DNA of 64,000 bases from an uncultured Flavobacteriaceae bacterium (GCA_947494695.1 CANLWB010000001.1:186001-250000); one strand, 5' to 3'. Shown: positions 1 to 7,782, numbered from the stretch's first letter. Translations and numbers: made by a program. Notes: generated by a model not told the origin, from the sequence alone.

Positions 1-1
1 C

Positions 2-877
2 CTTAAAGAACAAATACTCCTTGTAGATCATAAGAGTTTACATAATCCAGATTATGTTTCTCTTATAAACAATAAATTGTATTTCGCTTTGTTTTGTGAA
101 AAAACGTCAATTAAAACACCCAAGTTGGTAAGTTATAATTTAGGAGCGAATTTTTTCTTTAATGGTGAAGTTACAAAGCTCGAAACCAAAGAAGAACTTC
201 ATGAATTTTATGAGAAGGTCTTTGATCAACATGGCATGGAAACACTCTTTTTTCGACCTCCGTCAGACTTTGGTGGGAAAGGATGTTTTAAACTTGCCAA
301 AAGCGATTTTAAAAATGATTTAGATACGATATACCGGACATTGATTCATGGAAATTATGTGCATACTGAGGTGATCGAACAACACGAAGATATTAACCAA
401 ATACATGGTAAATCGGTAAATACCTTAAGAATAATTTCTTTGGTAACCTCAGATGGCGTTACAGAAATAATTAGTGCTGTTTTAAGACTAGGTGTTGGAA
501 ATAGTGTAGTAGATAACGCTACTTCGGGTGGGTTTTTTGTTGGAGTTGATTTAAAAGAGGGAACGTTAAAGGCTGTCGGGCATTATTTACCAGAACATGG
601 AGGTGGTGAGATAACAGAGCACCCCGATAGCGGATTCAAATTTGAAGGGTTTAAGGTTCCGTATTTTAAGGAGGCATGTCAAACCGTTATTGAAGGTGTT
701 AAAATTATCCCAGACAGGTTTATAGGCTGGGATATTGCCATCACACCCAAAGGTCCAATTGTTATTGAAACCAATGCAGAACCTCATATTCCTGTTAGTG
801 ACATATCCTATGGGGGCTTGTTACAAAATAAGCATGTGAAAAACGTTGTTGAAGAGCTAAAAAGTATTAAAGATTAG
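2..877 (+). CDS. ATP-grasp sugar-transfer-associated protein, 5' partial
   Basis: The reading frame is open to the first base of the window, so the true start lies upstream; the first start-like codon inside is a TTG at 77 and is probably not the real start. The protein resembles ATP-grasp ligases of the sugar-transfer-associated type (ATPgrasp_ST): a glycine-rich loop (DFGGKGCFKL), a central VNTLRIISL segment, and a C-terminal IGWDIAIT...IVIETNAEP stretch that supplies metal-binding Asp/Glu/Asn. Members are usually found near polysaccharide or capsule genes and are thought to join a carboxylate to an amine or sugar; the substrate here is unknown. Family assignment is fairly sure, function is not. 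The stop is TAG at 875-877. Confidence 0.75.
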   Translation, partial: LKEQILLVDHKSLHNPDYVSLINNKLYFALFCEKTSIKTPKLVSYNLGANFFFNGEVTKLETKEELHEFYEKVFDQHGMETLFFRPPSDFGGKGCFKLAKSDFKNDLDTIYRTLIHGNYVHTEVIEQHEDINQIHGKSVNTLRIISLVTSDGVTEIISAVLRLGVGNSVVDNATSGGFFVGVDLKEGTLKAVGHYLPEHGGGEITEHPDSGFKFEGFKVPYFKEACQTVIEGVKIIPDRFIGWDIAITPKGPIVIETNAEPHIPVSDISYGGLLQNKHVKNVVEELKSIKD

Positions 878-910
878 AATATCATTTAACTATTGATGTA
901 GCTATATATC

Positions 911-958
911 GTCATTCTGCGCGCTTGACAAAATTCTTGTCTCTATTCCCGAAATGAC
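911..958. repeat. Degenerate intergenic palindromic repeat (GTCATT...AATGAC)
   Basis: The gap between the ATP-grasp gene and the convergent ketosynthase gene holds GTCATT at 911-916 and its reverse complement AATGAC at 953-958, enclosing CTGCGCGC and a CTTGAC...TTCTTGTC region. The GTCATTCTG start is shared with other gaps in this window (near 29096, 58628). It looks like a decayed copy of the short repeats common in flavobacterial intergenic DNA. It lies between converging genes and might also help end transcription, but there is no clear T-run. Confidence 0.45.
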
Positions 959-1030
959 ACCTCTAAACCCTAAATTAGGACCCGTGCTAATCATAGAATA
1001 AGCGCTTTTGGTAATCTGGAATAGTTCCCG

Positions 1031-2203
1031 TTAGGTGCCTTTACTAAGTAAAATGCTTACCGCATTACCACCAAAACCAACGGCATTTAAGAGGATGTTC
1101 TTTATGCGCTTTGGAGCTTCTTGATATTCTAAATAAGGAATATCAATGAATTTTTGATGTTGAAGCATTAAAACGGCGAATTCAATATTAAGAGCTCCAG
1201 ATGCGCCAAAGGTATGCCCTATTTTCCATTTATTTGTGGTTAAAGAAGGAAGCTTGTTGCAGAACACATTTTTAATAGCATTGTATTCGCTTAAGTCTCC
1301 CTTAATAGTACCGGGGGCATGCATAACGATAACATCTATCTCATCGGGATTTAGATCGCCCAGGGCCATTTGCATTGATTTTTGAAAGCATTGTGCATCA
1401 CTGGAAATAGAAATGTTATGTTCCAATATTTCGGTAGCATACCCAATTCCTTTTATAATGGCTAGGGCATTGTCTTTTTCGCCAGCTTCTAAACAAGCCA
1501 TAGAGGCACCCTCGCCCAGAATCATAGTATTTTGTTTTTTATCCAGGTTTAATGCCTGACAAGGAAAGGATTTTTCATTATTTAGGTTAGCCTGAGCGTA
1601 AATTTTTAAAGCTCTCATTTGAGCAATGGTAAAAGGTGTTAATGGAGCCTCACTACCACCAACCAAAAATGTGTCACACATGCCCGAATTTATCCAGGCA
1701 ATACCATTTAACATGGCATGTAATGCTGTTGAACATGTTATGGAATGGCTTATTTCTGGGCCTTGTGTTTGCAAATCATGAGCCACCCAGGACGAAATAT
1801 TGCCCAGTGTTGTTGTTGGAGAACTTAATGTTTTGGCTTTATGTGTATCAAGAAAATCCTTGTGGTAAGCCTCAAAGAGTTTTGTCGCTCCACGTGATGA
1901 GCCAATATTAATTCCAAAATTATCAGAACTATTCCAATGGGCTTGTTTAATAGCTTCCCTGGAAGCATATAATGCAAATAAAACGGTATCGTCTAGTGAT
2001 TTGTACTTGGGGTCAGAATTTTGAATAGCCTTGATCTTATTTTTAACGTCTTTAGGAATTTCAGCAACTAAAGAAGACGTGTCACCATATGTTTTTTCAG
2101 AGAAACAATGTTGATTATTTTGATAGCTTTTCCAGGCTTCGTCCAGAGATGCTCCTAAAGGAGAAACAGATGAAATAGCGGTTATTGAGATGTGCTTTTT
2201 CAA
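1031..2203 (-). CDS. Beta-ketoacyl-ACP synthase family protein
   Basis: A 390-residue thiolase-fold condensing enzyme of the KAS I/II type. The full catalytic triad is visible: nucleophile Cys157 (HSITCSTALHAM), His295 (VIVMHAPGT) and His330 (WKIGHTFGASGAL); the C-terminal GFGGNAVSIL glycine motif is also present. It is somewhat shorter than FabF (about 410). Such enzymes condense malonyl-ACP with an acyl starter in the cytoplasm. It lies downstream of bioF-bioD-bioA on the same strand, separated by an oppositely oriented gene, so it may make the pimeloyl-type precursor for BioF, but that is inferred from position only. A role in another lipid or aryl polyene path is possible. A TATTTTTG -7 box lies at 2220-2227, so it probably has its own promoter. 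Confidence 0.82.
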   Translation of the reverse strand: MKKHISITAISSVSPLGASLDEAWKSYQNNQHCFSEKTYGDTSSLVAEIPKDVKNKIKAIQNSDPKYKSLDDTVLFALYASREAIKQAHWNSSDNFGINIGSSRGATKLFEAYHKDFLDTHKAKTLSSPTTTLGNISSWVAHDLQTQGPEISHSITCSTALHAMLNGIAWINSGMCDTFLVGGSEAPLTPFTIAQMRALKIYAQANLNNEKSFPCQALNLDKKQNTMILGEGASMACLEAGEKDNALAIIKGIGYATEILEHNISISSDAQCFQKSMQMALGDLNPDEIDVIVMHAPGTIKGDLSEYNAIKNVFCNKLPSLTTNKWKIGHTFGASGALNIEFAVLMLQHQKFIDIPYLEYQEAPKRIKNILLNAVGFGGNAVSILLSKGT

Positions 2204-2219
2204 GATTTTAAACTTTAGG

Positions 2220-2227
2220 CAAAAATA
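2220..2227 (-). promoter_or_regulatory. Putative -7 promoter box of the ketosynthase gene
   Basis: Read on the minus strand this is TATTTTTG, matching the Bacteroidota -7 consensus TAnnTTTG, 16 bases upstream of the ATG at 2203. No good -33 TTTG was found at the usual distance. Confidence 0.45.
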
Positions 2228-2338
2228 AGTCTTATTGTAGTTATTTCATATCGTTTTGAGAATGAAAAGCAAATTAATCATTAAGTTGTAACAATTTGGA
2301 CTATAATGACTCTAATTATTTAGTTAAAAACAACTTAT

Positions 2339-2770
2339 ATGGAAGAAATAAAACAAAAAAGCTGGTTGGGCAGGAATTGGAAATGGTTACTGCCTGTTGG
2401 AGGATGTTTAACTATTATTATATTGGGTGTTCTCGCTATTGGGGGTATATTCTTTGGAGTATCTAAACTAATTACTTCTTCTACACCTTATAACCATGCC
2501 GTTGAGCGTGCTTTCGAAAATCAAGAGGTTATTAGAACTCTTGGAGAACCTCTTGAAGCGGAGTTGTTAATTAATGGCAGTATTAATTATGAAAATGATG
2601 ATGGACAGGCTAATTTCAAAATTCCCATATCTGGTCCGAATGGAAAAGCTCGAATCGTTGTTATAGGAACAAAGACTTATGGTGTATGGTCTTATGAGAA
2701 GCTTTTCGTTCAAATAAAAGAATCTCGTAAAGAAATTAATCTAATAGACAAGGAGCAGGAAGGTATTTAG
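2339..2770 (+). CDS. Coa1-like membrane-anchored protein
   Basis: A 143-residue protein with a cytoplasmic N-terminus (KSWLGRNWKW), one strong membrane helix at about residues 16-42, then a small soluble domain (residues about 50-130) with the NHAVERAFENQEV...LGEPLE pattern of the cytochrome oxidase assembly factor 1 (Coa1) family. In mitochondria Coa1 helps mature Cox1; bacterial homologues are mostly unstudied and no oxidase genes are nearby, so a role in respiration is only a family-based guess. It is transcribed against both neighbours and its stop lies 9 bases from the stop of bioA, so the two genes converge. Confidence 0.65.
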   Translation: MEEIKQKSWLGRNWKWLLPVGGCLTIIILGVLAIGGIFFGVSKLITSSTPYNHAVERAFENQEVIRTLGEPLEAELLINGSINYENDDGQANFKIPISGPNGKARIVVIGTKTYGVWSYEKLFVQIKESRKEINLIDKEQEGI

Positions 2771-2779
2771 GCAACTTTT

Positions 2780-4045
2780 CTAAATACTATTTAAGGCCTC
2801 TTCAATAACCTTATAAATGGTTTTCAATTGATTATCACTTATAACATATGGTGCCTGAATATAAATAGTGTTTCCTAACGGACGAAGAAAGACACCTCGA
2901 TCTAAGAAGAACTTAAATAATTTGTCCCTTAAATTACCGTAGCGTTTCATTTCAATATTTAGGTCTAAAGCAAAAATAACTCCAATTTGACGGGTGGATT
3001 TTACCTTAGGATGGGTTTTTATATACGCATTAAACGTTTTGTGGGATTCAATAATTCGTGTTATGTTTTGTTGAATGGTTTCAGATTGCAACAATTCAAT
3101 ACTTGCTAGAGCTGCCGTACAAGCTAATGGGTTAGCCGAATACGTGTGCCCATGAAAAAGACCTTTGCTAATCTGGTCACTATAAAAGGCTTTAAAAATG
3201 TCTTCAGTACAGGTGGTTAAAGCCATGGGTAGGAGGCCGCCAGTTAAAGCCTTACTTAAACATATAATATCTGGTTTGGTTTCCATATGGTCTGATGCAA
3301 AATAGGCTCCTGTTTTTCCAAAACCAGTCATAACTTCATCTGCAATGGTTATAATATTATGGGTTTTACAGAGGTTTAAAATGCCATTAAGCCCTTGCGC
3401 ATCATGCATTTTCATAGCTGCGGCACCTTGAACCAAAGGTTCGTAAATAAACCCGGCAACGTTATTGGTTTTTATAAGCGTATGTAATGTACTCAATACA
3501 GATGCGTTGTTTTCTCCGTTTGGAGGTGGAATACGTTTAACCTCTAAGGAGAAGTCTTGAAACGGACCATTATAAACGGATAAGCCAGACACACTCATAG
3601 CACCAAAAGTATCGCCATGAAACCCGTCTTCAAAAGCAATAAGAATATGACGCTTATTTCCATTATTAAAATGAAATTGCAAGGCCATTTTAATACCAAT
3701 TTCAACAGAGGTTGAACCATTATCACTGAAGAAAATTTTATTCTGATTATCCGGTAATATTTTCATCAGAGCTTCAGATAGTTCTACGGCTGGACTATGT
3801 GTAAAACCACTAAAAACAACTTGATCTAATTGTAGCATTTGAGCATGTACTCGGTCTGTAATATGTGTATTACAATGCCCGTACATACAAGTATACCAGG
3901 ATGCTATTGCATCTATGTATTCATGGCCGTCTTCATCATATAGAAGACACCCTTTTGCCTTTGTTATGGCGATCGCTTCAGGGTGCAGTTTATGCTGGGT
4001 TAGAGGATGCCAAAGGTGTTTTTTATCGCGTTCTTTTAGTGTCAT
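2780..4045 (-). CDS. bioA: Adenosylmethionine--8-amino-7-oxononanoate aminotransferase (BioA)
   Basis: A 421-residue class III PLP aminotransferase that converts 8-amino-7-oxononanoate (KAPA) to diaminopelargonate using S-adenosylmethionine, the third step of the biotin ring pathway. Seen: N-terminal HLWHPLTQHK, SWYTCMYGH with the substrate-binding Tyr51, the GSTSVEIGIKM cofactor phosphate loop, DEVMTGFGKTG with PLP-pyridine Asp236, and the PLP lysine Lys265 in CLSKALTGG. Length is normal. It follows bioD on the same strand after an 81-bp gap that carries a repeat, so it may be cotranscribed with bioF-DUF2007-bioD or have its own start. Identity is secure. Confidence 0.95.
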   Translation of the reverse strand: MTLKERDKKHLWHPLTQHKLHPEAIAITKAKGCLLYDEDGHEYIDAIASWYTCMYGHCNTHITDRVHAQMLQLDQVVFSGFTHSPAVELSEALMKILPDNQNKIFFSDNGSTSVEIGIKMALQFHFNNGNKRHILIAFEDGFHGDTFGAMSVSGLSVYNGPFQDFSLEVKRIPPPNGENNASVLSTLHTLIKTNNVAGFIYEPLVQGAAAMKMHDAQGLNGILNLCKTHNIITIADEVMTGFGKTGAYFASDHMETKPDIICLSKALTGGLLPMALTTCTEDIFKAFYSDQISKGLFHGHTYSANPLACTAALASIELLQSETIQQNITRIIESHKTFNAYIKTHPKVKSTRQIGVIFALDLNIEMKRYGNLRDKLFKFFLDRGVFLRPLGNTIYIQAPYVISDNQLKTIYKVIEEALNSI

Positions 4046-4101
4046 AATATGTTGTAGTTCCCGTAAAGGCAGGAATATTTTTAAATTTTTAATAGCTATA
4101 A

Positions 4102-4124
4102 GAGCCTGTCTTCGCAGGAATGGC
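4102..4124. repeat. Short palindromic intergenic repeat (CCTG-TCTTCG-CAGG type)
   Basis: CCTGTCTTCGCAGGAATGGC at 4105-4124 matches CCTGCCTTCGCAGGAATGAC at 34711-34730 at 18 of 20 positions, in the same orientation on the + strand. Another degenerate relative (reverse complement ATTCCTGCC...GGGAAC) sits at about 4056-4073 in the same gap. Both lie between bioD and bioA, where they would be transcribed if the genes form one operon. Confidence 0.6.
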
Positions 4125-4126
4125 AG

Positions 4127-4735
4127 CTATAATCTATCTTTAAACAATTCGGCGTATTCCTTAATAACATTCTTATCAAAGTAAGGTTCTTCGCTAATGC
4201 GGCCAATAACCGATACCCCAGTCATTTTTTTTATAATATCTTCAGTGCTTTGGTGTTCGTCTCCACTAAAAATAAGAGCGACATCAAACCCTTTTTCTTT
4301 TAATGTATTTATGGTAAGTAAGGTGTGATTGATACTTCCCAGATAATGCCTGGAAACTACAATAACTTTATATTCTGGTTTAATAAGGTCCAAAACCGTT
4401 TGCGTATCGTTTAAAGGAACCAATAAACCACCAGCGCCTTCAATAATCAAATGATTATCTGTTTTAGGTTTTTTAATTTGCAGTAAGTCGATAGAAACAC
4501 CATCAATATGAGCGGCCGCATGAGGGCTCATAGGTGTGTGCAAGGCATAATTATTTGGATGAATTTTTGATTTGTCATTTGAAATGAGATGTTCAACAGT
4601 ATGTCTGTCTCCATGTTCAATATCACCTGCCTGAACGGGTTTCCAATAGTCGGCCTGAAGGGCTTCAGTCACGATGGCCGACGCTATGGTTTTTCCAACA
4701 TCTGTAGATATTCCGGTAATAAAAATTGTCTTCAT
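4127..4735 (-). CDS. bioD: Dethiobiotin synthetase (BioD)
   Basis: A 202-residue P-loop ATPase of the BioD family, which closes the ureido ring of dethiobiotin from diaminopelargonate, CO2 and ATP in the cytoplasm. The N-terminal GISTDVGKT nucleotide loop (residues 8-16), YWKPVQAGD (substrate region), and IIEGAGGLLVPL (Mg/ATP motif) are all present. Length is slightly under the E. coli enzyme (225). Its ATG overlaps the stop of the upstream DUF2007 gene by 4 bases, which indicates translational coupling in a bioF-DUF2007-bioD unit. Confidence 0.95.
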   Translation of the reverse strand: MKTIFITGISTDVGKTIASAIVTEALQADYWKPVQAGDIEHGDRHTVEHLISNDKSKIHPNNYALHTPMSPHAAAHIDGVSIDLLQIKKPKTDNHLIIEGAGGLLVPLNDTQTVLDLIKPEYKVIVVSRHYLGSINHTLLTINTLKEKGFDVALIFSGDEHQSTEDIIKKMTGVSVIGRISEEPYFDKNVIKEYAELFKDRL

Positions 4736-5145
4736 TTTAAATCAAATTCTGTGTTACAATCTTCACATTTATATTTGTGTCTGGTATAAAAAGGAAGTAC
4801 GGAAAATAAGAAGCCAAAAATAAACCAGAATAATGATTTAGCATCCTTTATTGTAGAAAATAATTCTACTTTTTCACCATGACAGTTCGGACAACTCATA
4901 ACATGGCCTTCATCATCAATTGAATATTTTTCTATGGTACTAAGAATATATTGTGCTTTCAACGCCTGTTCAGATAATACTTTTAGTTTAACCCCACCAA
5001 TAGCATTGCTTACCAGGGGGTCGGTGTCTATGGTGACATTGTCAGATAAAAAAACCTGAATGCCTTCTGCTTCTAATCGACCTTTAGTGATTTGCGCTTC
5101 AGAGGAGTACTGGAACCTTGCTATGATTTTAAACTTGCTACTCAT
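4732..5145 (-). CDS. DUF2007 domain protein with zinc-ribbon-like cysteines
   Basis: A 137-residue protein. Residues 5-70 fit the DUF2007 (putative signal-transducing) domain: FKIIARFQYSSEAQI, then RLEAEGIQVFLSD. After it come CPNC (Cys85, Cys88), a hydrophobic segment at about 104-120 that could cross the membrane, and CEDC (Cys127, Cys130), so a split zinc ribbon is interrupted by a membrane-like segment. Function is unknown. It overlaps bioF upstream and bioD downstream by 4 bases each, so it is embedded in the biotin operon; whether it has a biotin-related job is not shown by the sequence. Confidence 0.75.
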   Translation of the reverse strand: MSSKFKIIARFQYSSEAQITKGRLEAEGIQVFLSDNVTIDTDPLVSNAIGGVKLKVLSEQALKAQYILSTIEKYSIDDEGHVMSCPNCHGEKVELFSTIKDAKSLFWFIFGFLFSVLPFYTRHKYKCEDCNTEFDLK

Positions 5146-6299
5146 GCTTCTACAAAAATAGCAAGTAAGTTTAAGACTTCCGAGATTTCTTCCGGAGCGT
5201 TAAAGGCGTGTAGACAGAAGCGTAACCGTTCTTCTCCTTTGGGAACGGTTGGCGATAATATGGGCTTTACATTAAATCCGTTTTCTTTAAGTTTTAAGGC
5301 TAGTTGTTTTACCAGATTATTTCCTGGTATAATGCAACAGTGTATGGCAGAGCGACTTTCAATGAAAATATGTTCAAGTTTGTTTTTAATAAGCTCATTT
5401 TTAAAATGAGAAATGTTTGTATGGAGGTGTTCTCGTTTATTCGTTGTTGTTAATTCATTGTATGCGGCATGAATGTTTGCTAATGTGTGAGGGGGTAAAG
5501 CGGTGGTATAAATAAAACTTCTGGCGAAGTTGATTAAATATTGCTTAAGAAACTTACTTCCTAAGATGGCGGCACCATGTGTTCCTAGGGCTTTTCCAAA
5601 AGTGATGATTCTTGCAAAAACCTCCTGTTCTATTTTTAAATCTTGCAACAAACCGGCGCCATTTTTATTAAACACTCCTAACGCATGAGCTTCATCTACA
5701 ATTAACAAAGCATGATATGCTTTGCATAGTTGAACCATGCTTTTAAGGTCTGGTGAATCGCCATCCATGGAAAAAATGGATTCTGTGACTATATATATGT
5801 TTTGATGCTTATTTGGAGCTTGTTTATTCTTTATACAGCGTTTAAGGTGACGTTCAAGGTCTTTTAAATTATTATGCTTAAACTTATAAGACTTGGCATT
5901 AGAAAGTTTTAGGCCATCCCTAATGGAAGCATGAATGTACTCATCGTAGAAAATAACATCATCACGTTGCGGAACAGAGGAGAATAATCCAACATTAGCA
6001 TCGTAACCCGAATTGAAAATTAAAGCGGACTTGCTTTTATGAAAATCACATAACCAGCTTTCTACAATGTCATAGAGCACGTGGTTTCCAGAAAGTAAAC
6101 GGGAACCCGATGAGCCATTATTTTGGATTCCGTTATCTATTAAAAACTTATGGGTTCTGTTAAAAATGACTTTAGATTTCGAAAACCCCAAATAATCGTT
6201 AGATGAAAAATCAGCTAAATCAGCTGGTGTTTCTAATTGTCGTAGCGCATTAGTAAGCTTACGCGCTTCCAGTTTGTTATGTAGTTTTTTTGGAAACAT
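5142..6299 (-). CDS. bioF: 8-amino-7-oxononanoate synthase (BioF)
   Basis: Class II PLP alpha-oxoamine synthase that joins pimeloyl-thioester and alanine to give KAPA, the first ring-forming biotin step. Seen: FSSNDYLGFS, GSSGSRLLSGN, FNSGYDAN, VDEAHALGVF and PLP lysine in ITFGKALGTHG. The reading frame extends to an ATG at 6323, but I choose the second ATG at 6299 (MFPKKLHNKLEARK): it puts the PLP lysine at position 236, as in E. coli BioF, and a -7-like box TATCTTTA lies just before it. With that start the protein has 385 residues. First gene of the biotin cluster; the next gene overlaps by 4 bases. Confidence 0.93.
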   Translation of the reverse strand: MFPKKLHNKLEARKLTNALRQLETPADLADFSSNDYLGFSKSKVIFNRTHKFLIDNGIQNNGSSGSRLLSGNHVLYDIVESWLCDFHKSKSALIFNSGYDANVGLFSSVPQRDDVIFYDEYIHASIRDGLKLSNAKSYKFKHNNLKDLERHLKRCIKNKQAPNKHQNIYIVTESIFSMDGDSPDLKSMVQLCKAYHALLIVDEAHALGVFNKNGAGLLQDLKIEQEVFARIITFGKALGTHGAAILGSKFLKQYLINFARSFIYTTALPPHTLANIHAAYNELTTTNKREHLHTNISHFKNELIKNKLEHIFIESRSAIHCCIIPGNNLVKQLALKLKENGFNVKPILSPTVPKGEERLRFCLHAFNAPEEISEVLNLLAIFVEA

Positions 6300-6304
6300 T
6301 GGGG

Positions 6305-6312
6305 TAAAGATA
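6305..6312 (-). promoter_or_regulatory. Putative -7 box of the biotin operon
   Basis: On the minus strand this reads TATCTTTA, one mismatch from TAnnTTTG, 5 bases before the ATG at 6299. This spacing is common for nearly leaderless flavobacterial genes and argues against the upstream ATG at 6323. No clear -33 box was seen. Confidence 0.4.
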
Positions 6313-6350
6313 CGAAGACCCATTAGCTTAGTAAAATATCCTTTTTTTAT

Positions 6351-6377
6351 AAAAATTATTGTTTTTCAATAATTTTT
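6351..6377. promoter_or_regulatory. Perfect 11-bp palindrome in the bioF / DUF2975 divergent gap
   Basis: AAAAATTATTG (6351-6361) and CAATAATTTTT (6367-6377) are exact reverse complements around a TTTTT spacer. The site directly abuts the -7 box at 6379-6386 of the DUF2975-XRE pair, so it is well placed to be an operator, for instance for the XRE protein encoded 550 bases downstream. It is very AT-rich, so chance is a real alternative. Confidence 0.4.
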
Positions 6378-6378
6378 G

Positions 6379-6386
6379 TATATTTG
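6379..6386 (+). promoter_or_regulatory. Putative -7 box of the DUF2975-XRE pair
   Basis: TATATTTG is an exact match to TAnnTTTG, 21 bases before the ATG at 6408. An ATTG at 6358-6361, 17 bases upstream, could serve as a -33 element and lies inside the palindrome. Confidence 0.5.
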
Positions 6387-6407
6387 TTATCGTTAAACAA
6401 TAATAAA

Positions 6408-6923
6408 ATGAAACAAGTAGCGTATACATTATCAAAAACCCTTTTTTATATATATTCGACATTATATCTTTTTGTAATGATATTTTCCATCCTCTCATAT
6501 TTTGAATATAAATATGGCGTACAGATTCCGTTTGTTGAGGTTGTAGAAAATCGGCCAAAAATCAATGTTCCCTTGCTAGGCTTACGTATTAATGTTCCAT
6601 TAAATTATTCTATTCTAATAATGTGGTCTGTTATGTCATATTATGCGATTTACTTTTATGCTTTTATGGAATTTTTAAAAGTATTCGTCGAAAAAAATAT
6701 GTTCGAAGCAAAATCTTTAGAACGACTACGATTGTTTTTAATATTGAATGTTACTCCTCTTGCTTATATATTTATGTTATTGATAAGTGGCGAAGCTTTT
6801 CGTCTAGAAGATGATCACTTTATTGTATTGGCCCATTTGGTAATCGCATTTTTAATATACCTTTATTTGGATGCTCTGAAAAAAGGCCGGAGTATACAGG
6901 AAGAAAACGATTTAACCATATAA
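6408..6923 (+). CDS. DUF2975 family membrane protein
   Basis: A 171-residue protein with four membrane helices (about residues 9-34, 69-95, 108-130 and 135-155 by hydrophobicity). The helix pattern and its coupling to a small XRE regulator match the DUF2975 family. These pairs are widespread in Firmicutes and Bacteroidota and the membrane protein's role is unknown; it may sense something and act through the regulator. I chose the ATG at 6408 rather than an in-frame TTG at 6384, because that TTG is part of the promoter box. The next gene starts 2 bases after its stop. Confidence 0.8.
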   Translation: MKQVAYTLSKTLFYIYSTLYLFVMIFSILSYFEYKYGVQIPFVEVVENRPKINVPLLGLRINVPLNYSILIMWSVMSYYAIYFYAFMEFLKVFVEKNMFEAKSLERLRLFLILNVTPLAYIFMLLISGEAFRLEDDHFIVLAHLVIAFLIYLYLDALKKGRSIQEENDLTI

Positions 6924-6925
6924 CT

Positions 6926-7132
6926 ATGCCAATTATTGTAAACCTAGATATGATGCTTGCCGAGCGTAAAATGAAAAGCAAGGAGTTGGCCGAAATAATT
7001 GGTATAACAACTGCGAATCTGTCTATTTTAAAATCGGGTAAGGCGAAGGCAGTACGTTTTTCCACTTTGGAAGCTATTTGTGAGGCATTGGACTGTCAGC
7101 CAGCCGATATATTAGAATATGTTGAAGGTTAG
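6926..7132 (+). CDS. Small XRE-family transcription regulator (YozG-like)
   Basis: A 68-residue helix-turn-helix protein of the Cro/CI (XRE) type with no other domain. The HTH lies at about residues 18-40 (SKELAEIIGITTANLSILK), followed by VRFSTLEAICEALDCQPADIL, the conserved third and fourth helices. Such minimal proteins regularly follow DUF2975 genes. It probably controls its own operon; the palindrome at 6351-6377 is a candidate site. It starts 2 bases after the DUF2975 stop, so the two are surely cotranscribed. Confidence 0.88.
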   Translation: MPIIVNLDMMLAERKMKSKELAEIIGITTANLSILKSGKAKAVRFSTLEAICEALDCQPADILEYVEG

Positions 7133-7148
7133 TTTCACTTTAAAGATG

Positions 7149-7156
7149 TATTTTTG
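7149..7156 (+). promoter_or_regulatory. Putative -7 box of the small secreted protein gene
   Basis: TATTTTTG matches TAnnTTTG exactly and lies 28 bases before the ATG at 7185. It also supports that ATG over earlier in-frame start-like codons, which would lie upstream of this box. Confidence 0.4.
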
Positions 7157-7184
7157 GAATACAATTTTATTATTAGTCCATTTT

Positions 7185-7640
7185 ATGAAAGCAGCACTCT
7201 TTATAATTTTTCTGGTTATTTCTTTTATTGGTTCTGCACAGAACAATCATATTGTAAAAACTGAAGATGGCAGACGGGTCTTGTTAAAAGCAGATTTTAC
7301 ATGGGAGTATATTGATACAGAAGGACCCAAACCAGTGGAGAAGGCTGTGGTAGAAGACGTTTCAAGAGCAAAGGAAGATAAAACGTGTAGTGCCACTGAA
7401 GGTTTTGAAGAACCTAAATTAGACAAAAAAATACAATCGCAATTAAAGAAAGGAAGAGCTACTATCAACCATGTTAAAAAGAAGGTAGCTAAAGATTATA
7501 ACTGTGAAATCTCTGAAGTTTTATTGTTATCATTTACAGAACAAAGATCGAAAGCAGTGTACTATTTCTGTGCAAAGGGCACAAAAGTAACGTACAAGCG
7601 TATAGGTAATTCCATAGTACAGAAGGATAAGTTTTTTTAG
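7185..7640 (+). CDS. Small secreted protein, DUF3157-like
   Basis: A 151-residue protein with a signal peptide (MKAALFIIFLVISFIGSAQ, cut after about residue 18). The start of the mature part, HIVKTEDGRRVLLKADFTWEYI, resembles the DUF3157 family and other flavobacterial periplasmic proteins that read a value or colour-like string; this match is tentative. The rest is lysine-rich with three cysteines (CSATEG, YNCEIS, YFCAKG) that could form disulfides. Function is unknown. In-frame start-like codons further upstream were rejected because they would bury the signal peptide. Confidence 0.6.
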   Translation: MKAALFIIFLVISFIGSAQNNHIVKTEDGRRVLLKADFTWEYIDTEGPKPVEKAVVEDVSRAKEDKTCSATEGFEEPKLDKKIQSQLKKGRATINHVKKKVAKDYNCEISEVLLLSFTEQRSKAVYYFCAKGTKVTYKRIGNSIVQKDKFF

Positions 7641-7713
7641 TTAATTTCAGGTATTCTATTTAAGAAGTGGAAGCTTTAGGTGCCCTTATGGTAAATTCTA
7701 TCTGATACATAAG

Positions 7714-7741
7714 ACAAATGTATTTAAAATTTGTACTTTTA
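7714..7741 (+). promoter_or_regulatory. Palindrome plus -7-like box upstream of umuD
   Basis: ACAAAT (7714-7719) and ATTTGT (7729-7734) are inverted repeats 9 bases apart, and TACTTTTA (7734-7741, one mismatch from TAnnTTTG) overlaps the right arm. The start codon follows 41 bases later. UmuD genes are normally controlled by DNA damage, so a repressor binding this palindrome would block the promoter. That is inference; no known flavobacterial SOS box was matched. Confidence 0.4.
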
Positions 7742-7782
7742 GGGATAACTGAATTATACCTAACAAGGTTATACTTTTTGAA

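Noticed and set aside
1636-1911. 91-codon plus-strand ORF inside the ketosynthase gene
   Set aside because: Antisense shadow of a gene with a clear catalytic triad; odd His/Cys-rich composition.
6328-6558. 76-codon minus-strand ORF
   Set aside because: It lies antisense to the promoter and start of the DUF2975 gene, with no domain and mostly low-complexity AT-rich sequence.
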